Source of the DNA: Phoronis ovalis | Lineage: Eukaryota; Phoronida; Phoronidae | Length of the DNA: 17,345 nt | Assembly: GCA_028565635.1 (NCBI GenBank) | Contig: JAOXYB010021093.1 | Location: forward strand, 1 to 17,345 | Direction of reading: 5' to 3' | Part shown: positions 8,975-16,704 of the stretch, piece after piece | Numbering within the stretch: the first letter of the stretch is position 1 | Layout: every line of letters begins with the position of its first letter | Notes under the pieces: generated by a model | Database searches by the model: none | What the model was told of the DNA's origin: nothing | Seen by the model: the letters and a program-made list of their open reading frames with translations, nothing else | Position numbers and translations under genes: made by a program

Positions 8975-11900
8975 ATGCATGCATGTATGTATGTATATAT
9001 ATATATATATATATTAATGTCCCATAAACATTTTTTGCCCCATAGTAGAGGTTTTAAACAGAAATATGCCCTATATATACATATACACGTAGACATATAT
9101 ATGTATTTTTATTTGTATATGTACATGTACATGTACATGTATGTTAAGTATTATTGTTAAAATTAAAGTTTTTAACAGAATTGAAGGTACAATTATTGTG
9201 TGCTATATTGAAACTTTTTAAATTTTTTTTTTCTAAATGTCATTTTATCTTTGGCAGTAATGAACTTTTTTAAATCTTAGTTTTAATAAGATTTTCTTTT
9301 GTTTTAGGTGTATGTGATTTACGTAACATGGTCAGACAGCACTGCATCTGTTATTTATAGAAGATACAGCAAGTTTTTCAGTTTTCAGGTAGTTTCTGAT
9401 TTTGCCGCCTTTCACTTGCAAGGTTATATTTGAAAATATGTTTTAATTAATATCTAAATCATCCAGATGTGTCAAAATAATCCTCACCTGTTTGTTTTGA
9501 CTAGATAAAAGAAAGATACCTAATCAAACATGGTCTTCTAGTAGTAACAGATACAGTCACATAGACATGGTAATGACAGTTAATTTTGTTTATTGGTTGG
9601 CCTAGTGCATGCTAACTGAATGTTACATGAAAGAGTAATCTAGTAACCTATTTTTTAGTGTAAACTTCTGGATTCATTCCCAAAGGAAGCAGGCCAGGAT
9701 GATCCTAGTAAACGAATGATTCCCTTTATACCAGGAAAAATATTTTTTGGACGAAGTCATGTACAGAGAGTTGCAAAGAAAAGATCAAGTGCCCTAGATG
9801 AATACTGCAAAGCATTGATTCGTTTGCCTGGTCACATTTCTGAGAGCCCCCTGATGTTGAACTTTTTTGAAACAACAGTGGAAGATCTCAATCCTCCATC
9901 CAAATCGTAAGTAAAACGAAAGTTAAATGTTACATTTTAATTACCTAATTTTTTAAACAAAAGCTCTTGGGCTGAACAGCAGGTTTTTGATTTTTGTTAA
10001 TCAGTTCTTTGTTTCTTTCAGAGAAGGTGAACAGCCAACAGGTGAAATCATCTCAGAACCATTGGTTTTAGACCAGTACAGTGTTATTGCGGATTACCAG
10101 AAGCAACGACCAAATGAAGCAAACTTAGCAGCAGGCACAGTAGTGGATGTCATTGAGAAGAAAGTAACAGGTTAGATATTAATAAAATTTCCTTGAATAG
10201 TTCTACATACTTAGATTGAAACCTTCTGAATTACTCTACATACTGACTAAGAAAAGTGTCATTACTTTGTATTCATATTATCGCGTTACTTCTTATAGTT
10301 TGAACACTTTTTGGTTAATTTTATTTTTTGTTGGTCAGATTATTTAAGGAATTACCGACTTTGGCAGCTTAGGTGATTAAACTATTAATAATTCTGAACA
10401 CTGAAGTATAACTGGAATGAGGAGCAACACAAAATGTGAACTTTGCCACATACTCATCATCGCATACTGTTTACACTTCATATCAAACCTCATTGCTAGA
10501 AAAGACGCATTTTAGGGTATTAACTGTTCTAAAGTTTTCATATATCCAATTTTAACAAATATCTGGGACCTCTTTGTCAAAAAATGGAACACTTATATAA
10601 ACAAAAAAGAGGTGGGTAATTTTTTGCCAAGAATATTTCTGATGTTCAGAGAAATGGATCTTATACAGTAATGACCTTCTTGTAAGTGTGGTCTAGGTGT
10701 GAAATCTAAGGCATCCTTGCCAAGAGCAAGTATTGCATCAGTTTCATTCTTGGCTTATTAGCTTTGAGGTTTGTGTTGCTTATTGCAATGTAAAAAGTGT
10801 TGTTTTGATGCGATAATGAAAATAAAAAACGTGCCCAGTGTGCACAACTGAGAAAAGGAAAATAACAACTCTTTACAAACAGCCTTTTCTAGGATATAAT
10901 ATTCCAGTTTCTTTGTTGTACTTTAGGTTGGTGGTTTGTTAATAGCGAGGAAGAGCAAGGCTGGGTCCCAGGTTCTTATCTGGAACCTACGGAAAGCACT
11001 CGAGATCTAAGCCAGAGGGCGCAACTTGGCCAAGGTGCTTACTACTAATTAAAGTATACTAACAGTTAAAACTAAACTACAGTTTCTTTTATTATAGTAT
11101 AAAAATACTTATATACTTCCATAGAGATTACAACTTTCATTTAATTTACAAGTACGCAAATAAACACATGCCAATTTGTTAGCAGTCTTTAGGATTTTTG
11201 CACATCCACACAATTTCCCATTTCTTTGGCAATTGTCAAAACTGTTTTGCCTAGTTCTTGAAAACTAGTGAGATCTTTCACTCAGAAAGTTAATAGATGT
11301 CAAAATACAGGTCAAGTTTGAATTTGACTTGGATCATGGCCGATTGGCAGCCATGTTTGTTCCCGATAATAAATTCTATTGGGTAAGTTTCATATTTGAT
11401 ACTGCATAAATATAGGTCAAGCTATATGTTACGTCTATAGCTTGCCTGCAAAGACAAATCGTTGCCTGGGCAATTTGAAGGTGGTTATAAGCAGACGACA
11501 GGCAGATGGATGTTGTAGGCTAGGTGATGTTTAGAATGACCTTAAAAAGTGGGTCATATTTCTGTCCCAAACTTTGACATTTGATTACAGCCATTAAGAT
11601 GTTGCCCTTGAAAACTGCCGTGTATAGAGATCATTTTAAATCAGAAGGTTAATGGAGGCCAAAGTATAGATCAGCATTCATTTTAGCCCGGATCACCTCC
11701 AATATAACCGACTGGCATACAGATTTATGCCTGGGATGGTACATCCATAGCTGCAAACAAAGCCCTGCCTGGACAAAGGTGATTTTAAGAAGGCCATACG
11801 TGTGCAGGTGTACCAGAGGGCATTAATACTGATGGGAATGTTGGCTAGATGTCAACAGCTTTTAATGCAAGCTGTTGAGTACTTGTCCACATCTAATTAC

Positions 11901-13985
11901 ATCATTACTCCAACTTTTGTTTCATCTTTTTCTAAAAGTTGTTGTTGATAACTGAATCATAATGAGCATAAAAAATACAGTAACTGACCTTTTTAGTTAC
12001 ATGTTTCCTTACAGAGGAAACCTATGTGTGTGTAAAGGCTTATACTGCTATCAACAGTGATGAAGTAAACTTGGAAAAAGGTGTGGATGTCCTTGTCATT
12101 GAAAAAAACTTGGAGGGATGGTGGAAAGTTAGGTATTGTATTGAATATAGCCGTGATCACAGTCATTTAGCAAATAGTAAAGATGTTGAAAAATATTAAG
12201 AATGTGCTCACTTGTTTGAAAGCCTGTACTTTGAAGATATCTTAGACCATTGTAACAATTTGTTTATGTTTACAGTATTATTTGTATCTTTATTTCACTG
12301 TGATAAGTAGTTCTTATTTTGAAATGCTTTCTTAATTAAAACGGCCAGAACACATGTATTATTTGATAAAATGTTTATTTTTAATCAACATGATTCATTA
12401 TTCTCAGGGTTAAAGGTAATGAAGGCTGGGCCCCTGCTGCATATTTAGTAAAGCCAGGTACTTTACAGGCACAGAGACTGCAACAAGCCAAGGTGTCGCC
12501 ACCTGTTGAGATAGTGTCATCACTTTTGAATGTTTCTAGCCAATCTGCTTCACAGGCACAAAAGGTTGAAATTTCTAAAAGTCCAGTCCATAACCGCAGA
12601 CCACCTCCCCCACGAAAAGGCTCAATACAGGTACTTAATATTATATTTCCTAAGACAGTGTGTGCATGTATTTACATAAGAATTGCTGCAATGAATATCC
12701 ATAAAAATAACAAGACTGAATAAGATCAGACAAAAAGAAACTCTTTTAACACTAAAAAAGAAAAGCTCCACTGACTGATTTTTAGGGCTTTTGCCGTTAA
12801 ACACTTTTTTCAAATAAAAAACATCCCTACCTACTCAGTTATGAGGGATTCCGCCTACTAAACAACTTGTCTTTTTGGTGTGACCTAAGGAACTATACTA
12901 ATGATCTTATGTTCATCGCAAGAGACATTGTTTGGTAATTAATTAATAACGTTACATTTTATGCAAGGAATTATTTGTCAATGTCAGTTATCCCATGTAA
13001 TGTGTTACTTATATAGTTGAAAGTTTTTTGTATGACATACTATTATTTGCTCATTCTTTGTTCAGATGTTTATTTCCTGTATAATAATACAATGTTTTTG
13101 TAGCGTCAAAAACCGCCTAGGCCAGCACCACCTAGTGTTGGAAAAGAATATTTGACCATTGCAGAATTCACTGACGTTGCTGGTGATGGTATAAGTTTCA
13201 AGCAAGGAATGAAAGTCAAGGTTAGTATGAGCGGTGTTAGGGGTATTGTGTAAGGTTCATAGTATTCTTTAAAGTGGATTGAAGTTACTGAACTTGTAAT
13301 TTAAAGCTGCTGACCTTTGTCAAAAGATGTAATGATTTTCATTTTAAAATAAATCGTGGAAACTCTGTCTCTCAGAAAAAAGATTACTGTTGGGATTTTT
13401 AAGTGGAAACATTTTAAAAAGAAACTTAGTAGTGGAATTAATGTAAATAAATTATTAACATTTTGATTTCAGGTCTTAGAAAAAAGCAATACAGGCTGGT
13501 GGTTTGTGGAAATAGATGGAAATGAAGGCTGGGCTCCTTCGTCTTATCTCGAAGAAAAGAAGCAGCAACCACCTCTCCGACCTCCAGCACCAAAACTTCC
13601 TAATAACAGTTCATCTCAGGCAAAGACAGCAAAGTGCGAACAACAAAACACGAAACTGGGATTACACTCTGAAACTACATCTTGCACTGTTTCGGACAAA
13701 AGTCAAAATGTAGATTCTGGGTTGTCAAAATTCAAAAACAGTAGTGGCTTTGCTGCCTCTGGTGGTTTACAACATTTCAGCAAAGTGGTATCTACAAGTA
13801 ATATTTCAAATAAAGTTCCAAGTAATTCTGAGATGCAGAAACTGAATAAGCCTGCAAAACCGTGTGTGCCACCTAAGGCTGGCTTGATAAGCAAAGTGGA
13901 TGCTGACACAGAAGGAAGTGGGGATGAAGAGAAAGTGTCTGTTAAAGAATTAAGGCGGAGACTAGAACTTTCTAATCAGTCATGA
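7860..13985 (+). CDS. SH3PXD2A: SH3PXD2 (Tks4/Tks5)-like PX and triple-SH3 scaffold, complete, 9 coding exons
   Basis: Joined exons 7860-7931, 9308-9388, 9659-9906, 10022-10170, 10927-11034, 12015-12132, 12408-12630, 13104-13220 and 13473-13985 total 1629 nt, coding 542 residues plus TGA. The PX domain spans about 3-125, with YRRYSKFF (R42, R43), the proline motif IPFIPGK (72-78) and R93 before DEYC; R42 and R93 match the phosphoinositide-binding arginines of Tks5. SH3-1 is about 148-204, SH3-2 about 222-274 and SH3-3 about 348-400, each with a WW pair (185-186, 255-256, 381-382) and the later Pro and Tyr of the ligand groove. The tail (401-542) is Ser/Pro-rich and disordered-looking, ending in a charged helix. 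Known role of the family: membrane-anchored adaptors for podosomes and NADPH oxidase. Vertebrate Tks4 and Tks5 carry four and five SH3 domains, so this protein is short. The symbol marks the family; the A/B paralogue is unresolved. The start follows ungapped agreement with the 24 residues that precede VY in Tks5 and p47phox. Confidence 0.95.
7981..8146. repeat. Dispersed repeat fragment with TGTACGAATT motifs
   Basis: AATTCGTACA (7983-7992, inverted), GTGTACGAATTTTCAGAA (8044-8061) and GTGTATGAATTTCGAGAA (8129-8146) resemble the sequence at 1-70, which has ACGAATTTCAGAA-like and TGTACGAATT motifs. Both look like decayed pieces of one repeat family. Confidence 0.45.
8217..8793. repeat. Long foldback (inverted repeat), MITE-like, in scaffold intron 1
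   Basis: The left arm (about 8217-8462) and right arm (about 8562-8793) are imperfect reverse complements along nearly their whole length, with a spacer of about 100 bases. Clear anchor pairs are TGACTATTCCAATCACCATT (8432-8451) with its near-exact partner around 8571-8591, and CTACGCCTCAG with CTGAGGTGTAG near the outer thirds. No open reading frame lies inside, which fits a nonautonomous foldback or hairpin element. Confidence 0.8.
8921..9014. repeat. Compound microsatellite (TG)n(CGTG)n(CATG)n(TATG)n(AT)n
   Basis: A run of TG dinucleotides to 8940 grades into GCGT tetranucleotides (8941-8974), then GCAT, then GTAT, then AT (to 9014). The graded order suggests successive point changes spreading through one slippage tract. 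Open frames across it are artefacts. Confidence 0.95.
9119..9144. repeat. (GTACAT)n hexanucleotide microsatellite
   Basis: About three and a half copies of GTACAT, just downstream of the larger compound microsatellite in the same intron. Confidence 0.85.
9308..9388 (+). CDS. SH3PXD2A: Scaffold gene exon 2 (residues 25-51)
   Basis: Acceptor ttttag and donor gtagtt bound 81 nt, with phase 0 on both sides. It encodes the PX core with VTWSDST and YRRYSKFF. R42 and R43 sit where p47phox and Tks5 have their phosphoinositide-contact arginines. Confidence 0.94.
9659..9906 (+). CDS. SH3PXD2A: Scaffold gene exon 3 (residues 52-134)
   Basis: Acceptor ttttttag, donor gtaagt, phase 0 in and phase 2 out. 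It encodes the second half of PX: IPFIPGK (the PX proline motif), a basic stretch with R83, R88 and K91-R93, then [15 protein letters not shown] and a final NFFE helix, closely following the Tks order. Confidence 0.95.
10022..10170 (+). CDS. SH3PXD2A: Scaffold gene exon 4 (residues 134-184)
   Basis: Acceptor ttctttcag, donor gttaga, phase 2 in and phase 1 out. After a 13-residue linker it starts SH3-1 with [12 protein letters not shown] and [12 protein letters not shown]. The exon ends just before the WW pair, cutting SH3-1 in two. Confidence 0.94.
10171..10926. other. Intron 4 of the scaffold gene
   Basis: It splits SH3-1 before its WW pair. AT-rich, no recognisable repeat or regulatory structure. 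Confidence 0.75.
10927..11034 (+). CDS. SH3PXD2A: Scaffold gene exon 5 (residues 184-219)
   Basis: Acceptor ctttag and donor gtgctt, phase 1 on both sides. It encodes the second half of SH3-1 ([20 protein letters not shown]) and a short linker before SH3-2. The piece is too short and stop-flanked to stand out as an open frame; it was found by homology and splice phase. Confidence 0.92.
11035..12014. other. Intron 5 of the scaffold gene, with an internal degenerate duplication
   Basis: A segment near 11258-11500 resembles one near 11608-11805 in the same order: GAAAACT, then AGAAAGTTAATAGATGTCAAA / AGAAGGTTAATGGAGGCCAAA, then GGATCA, then CGATTGGCA / CGACTGGCA, then TTGCCTGGGCAA / CTGCCTGGACAA. 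The unit is about 350 bases and well diverged, probably a tandemly arranged old repeat. No exon is present. Confidence 0.6.
12015..12132 (+). CDS. SH3PXD2A: Scaffold gene exon 6 (residues 220-258)
   Basis: Acceptor ccttacag, donor gtattg, phase 1 in and phase 2 out. It encodes most of SH3-2: [20 protein letters not shown], then [13 protein letters not shown]...DEV.L..G resembles the second SH3 of p47phox more than that of vertebrate Tks, while NLEGWW is Tks-like. Confidence 0.93.
12408..12630 (+). CDS. SH3PXD2A: Scaffold gene exon 7 (residues 259-333)
   Basis: Acceptor ttctcag, donor gtactt, phase 2 in and phase 0 out. It completes SH3-2 ([10 protein letters not shown]), then gives a Gln/Ser-rich linker with [13 protein letters not shown], comparable to PVEIIGNIMEIS in Tks5, and ends in [12 protein letters not shown] (322-333). 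Confidence 0.93.
12631..13103. other. Intron 7 of the scaffold gene
   Basis: Plain AT-rich intron between the proline-rich linker exons. The exon 7 frame reads through the donor into 12631-12723, giving a short retained-intron end that is probably not used. Confidence 0.7.
13104..13220 (+). CDS. SH3PXD2A: Scaffold gene exon 8 (residues 334-372)
   Basis: Acceptor tttttgtag and donor gttagt, phase 0 on both sides. It continues the proline-rich linker ([10 protein letters not shown]) and opens SH3-3 with YLTIAEF and GDGISFKQG, the same order as the third Tks SH3 (TIAEF, DGISF). No open frame of usual reporting length marks this exon. Confidence 0.93.
13473..13985 (+). CDS. SH3PXD2A: Scaffold gene exon 9, terminal (residues 373-542)
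   Basis: Acceptor gatttcag, phase 0 in, ending at TGA 13983-13985. It completes SH3-3 ([17 protein letters not shown]). The tail has SH3-ligand-like proline motifs at 405-415 ([11 protein letters not shown]) and 498-507 ([10 protein letters not shown]), an acidic DTEGSGDEE patch (517-525) and a C-terminal charged segment, [11 protein letters not shown] (527-537). No fourth SH3 domain is present. Confidence 0.93.
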   Translation, partial: VLEKSNTGWWFVEIDGNEGWAPSSYLEEKKQQPPLRPPAPKLPNNSSSQAKTAKCEQQNTKLGLHSETTSCTVSDKSQNVDSGLSKFKNSSGFAASGGLQHFSKVVSTSNISNKVPSNSEMQKLNKPAKPCVPPKAGLISKVDADTEGSGDEEKVSVKELRRRLELSNQS

Positions 13986-14065
13986 TATAAAGCACCATGG
14001 CATATTGGTTCAAGCTATGCATATTACACTATTTTTGATCTGCTGGTGCTATTAAAACAAATTCA

Positions 14066-14071
14066 AATAAA
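14066..14071 (+). terminator. AATAAA polyadenylation signal
   Basis: The first canonical AATAAA downstream of the scaffold stop codon, 80 bases after it, in an AT-rich stretch. Further AATAAA hexamers at 14932-14937 and 16197-16202 could give longer 3' UTRs. The site used cannot be told from sequence. Confidence 0.5.
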
Positions 14072-14306
14072 TAATTTATTACTGATTTTAGAATAATTAA
14101 TCCACAATAAGTGTAGCATATAAAATTTTATAAATCATTATGTGGGGTACAATAGAATCTTAATACTTTACTGTTTTATTAGCACTATTAACACAAGCTG
14201 TTATGGTTTGTAAAAAGGGTGTTTTCTCCATTATTTAAATTTGTTTTTGAATGTTTTACCTCAGTACGTATATTAACAAGACGTATTTTGTGTACTACAC
14301 ATGTTT

Positions 14307-14350
14307 GCTGTCTGACTAATAACAAAGCTATTAGATAGACAGCTTTGTTA
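14307..14350 (+). repeat. Two mutually exclusive hairpins
   Basis: TAACAAAGCT (14320-14329) pairs perfectly with AGCTTTGTTA (14341-14350). GCTGTCT (14307-14313) pairs perfectly with AGACAGC (14337-14343). The second arm of each overlaps, so only one can form at a time. If the 3' UTR extends this far they would be in the scaffold mRNA. Confidence 0.5.
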
Positions 14351-14839
14351 TGGCCCTCGGTTTATGACGTTTTCATATACTCTTTTTTGTTTGTAAACAG
14401 GTATCAATTTTTTGAAATAATATTAATTGTGATAGAACATAGAAACTTGGTAAATTTAAATATTATTTTAGCAAGTGATACACAGTTTTTCACAAAAATG
14501 CTAAAACAAATGGGTGACAGTTACTCTTGCCAGGTGTCGCTGCACAAAGACAACCGGGTACCTATCGATAGATACAAGATTGTTTTACGTGTGCATGTAT
14601 CCGAACTGTTTAATGTGCGTTGATCATATATGTTCTAAATCTGGATTTCCCTTTTCTTGTAAGTTTAAAATAGATTCAATAATGTTTCTCGCATCTGCAG
14701 ACAGCAGCCCTTTGCAATGCTTTTAGTTATTTATTTTTGACAAACTAGTTACTCATGTTTTGTCTTATGCCCGGGAGCGTACTCAGAGTTCCATCTATAT
14801 AGGGATGTGCTGCTTGAGTGGATCCAGCTTTCTGACTAA

Positions 14840-14920
14840 ATTAGCAGAGACGATCCTGTTTTTTGATCAAATTAGCAGAGAAGATTCTGTTTTTGACCGA
14901 ATTAGCAGAGCACATCCGGC
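14840..14920. repeat. About 31-bp tandem repeat, nearly three copies
   Basis: Units begin ATTAGCAGAG at 14840, 14871 and 14901 and share a following GATCCTGTTTTTTGA-like part. A partial unit precedes them (14821-14839), and looser echoes (CTGCTTTTTGACTAAA) follow near 14961. Confidence 0.8.
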
Positions 14921-15503
14921 ATTTTTTTTTTAATAAATAAGCTGACAGTGTTGAGTTCATCTGCTTTTTGACTAAAATAAACCAGTTTCCAAGACACATA
15001 AAATTAGTAGTTAGAAAATTTTGGCAGAGGAAAATAGTTGAGAGAATCCGGTTTTTAAGGCTGTGCCGCACACCCCTATCAAAAATTGCTAGCCCTTTCT
15101 CCTGCTAAACTTGGTCAGCATTTATATGCCATTAGCAGCTGTATTGAGACTACATACTAAGTTGTAAAAAAGGGTAAAGAAAAAAAATTACTGAAATACT
15201 TTTACCCAGAAAACTAAATATCTGGTGATTCCTAACTTTTTTGCACAGTAAATATTATCACAAAATTCAGGTCCACATATATGATCACTTAATGGCTAGA
15301 AAAACTGATACTGGAAGAGTTTTGTGAAATCCATTTTAGGTTTGACCACTAAATACTTAATAATATGTCTTCCTCTTCTCTCCCCTACTTTTTCTCTCTC
15401 TTTACAATGCCAGTTTAGTACACAAATCTCGTATTCAAACAAAATGGATTTTTTTTTGTCATTAATTCTTTGCAGCAAGGAAAAAAGGGAACAGCTAAAT
15501 TTT

Positions 15504-15715
15504 TGACTAATATAAATATAAACTTTTTTAAATGCAACAATTCCTCTAACTATCTAATCTCGTGTAACAATTTGCACTGTGCGTCAATGTAATTCTCAGG
15601 TTGCCTTTGATATGATTAAATAACATATGATGGATGATTACACCGACAGAAAACCATCTGCGATACAAAAAAGACATTTGTCAAGATTGGAATAATTTTT
15701 TACCTGAGCATTAGT
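15504..15715. repeat. Copy 1 of a roughly 213-bp direct duplication
   Basis: It matches 16491-16704 in the same orientation with scattered substitutions and small indels; shared blocks include GACTAATATAAATATAAACT, GACAGAAAACCATCTGCGA and TTTACCTGAGCAT. The copy is flanked by a direct repeat of about 20 bases, AGGGAACAGCTAA(A/G)TTTTT (15487-15504 and 15720-15737). Confidence 0.85.
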
Positions 15716-16490
15716 AAAAAGGGAACAGCTAAGTTTTTAACAAACTTTCTGAGAAGATCAAGCCAACAGTGACAAACTTGAATATAAATATAACAGATGC
15801 ACAAATGCTGTTAGCCATATTTTACCACATTCTATTGTGGATTTTATTATTAGTTAAACTAGCTAGTAGTAATTAATGTGTTATATTTAGTTAGTTTTAT
15901 TTGTTATTTAGAACCAATTGTATTGAATGGTAGGTATTATCTTGTTTGTATACTATCTTAGAATGAACATGATATATCCAAAGGTATAATTATTATCTGC
16001 ATCCTGGTAACAACAGACAATCATTCTATTGATTATAATATTGCAACATTTTTTCATAAAGTACGTCAGCTCAGATTGCCATACTCAGCAATGTACGGCC
16101 ATTCATTGTATGTATAATAATGTTGGACTTTTTATGGCATGGATATGAAGAAATATGCCCTCATTATGCATTATTTTATCATTGTACTACCGTAGTAATA
16201 AACGTATTATTGTTCTATGTTTGTAATATGACAATGACAATGTTTTGTATGCTACTCCAGGTATTATGATATCAAAACTAAATATATGAGTTTCTGTTTT
16301 CATTGTTTTTAAGAATGCGCACTAAACATTTATTTACTTGGTCTTAATTTTTATTATTGCATCAGACTGAATTAAATTTTTTGGATGATACTATTTACTC
16401 GAATGAATGAAATGAAGGAAAATGGAACTATAAAACATTTTAATTCGAGAGTTAAAATATTTCGTAAATTTGATTTGATTTGTATATTCT

Positions 16491-16704
16491 TGACTAATAT
16501 AAATATAAACTTTTTTAAAAGCAACAATTCCTTTAACTATCTAATCTCATGTAACAAGTTGGAATAAGCACTGTGTGTAAATGTACTTCTTAGCTTACCT
16601 TGATATGATTAAGTAACATGAATGATTACAGCGACAGAAAACCATCTGCGACACAAAAAAGATATTTGTCAAGATTAGAATACTCTTTTACCTGAGCATC
16701 AGTA
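16491..16704. repeat. Copy 2 of the roughly 213-bp direct duplication
   Basis: The partner of 15504-15715, about 990 bases downstream. It lacks the AGGGAACAGCTAA flanks seen around copy 1. It has no coding potential; the family is not recognised. Confidence 0.85.

Noticed and set aside
8798-9160. 120-codon plus-strand open frame and its minus-strand counterpart
   Set aside because: The frame exists only because it crosses the TG/CGTG/CATG/TATG/AT microsatellite; the product is repeated V/R/A/C/M/Y with no domain.
7860-13985. Assignment as NCF1 (p47phox) or NOXO1
   Set aside because: Those proteins have two SH3 domains; a third Tks-type SH3 and the Tks-like PX details favour SH3PXD2, although SH3-2 resembles p47phox.
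14345-14623. 92-codon open frame in the 3' flank
   Set aside because: It starts within a hairpin region, shows no SH3 or other domain and lacks convincing acceptor and donor sites in phase with the scaffold gene.
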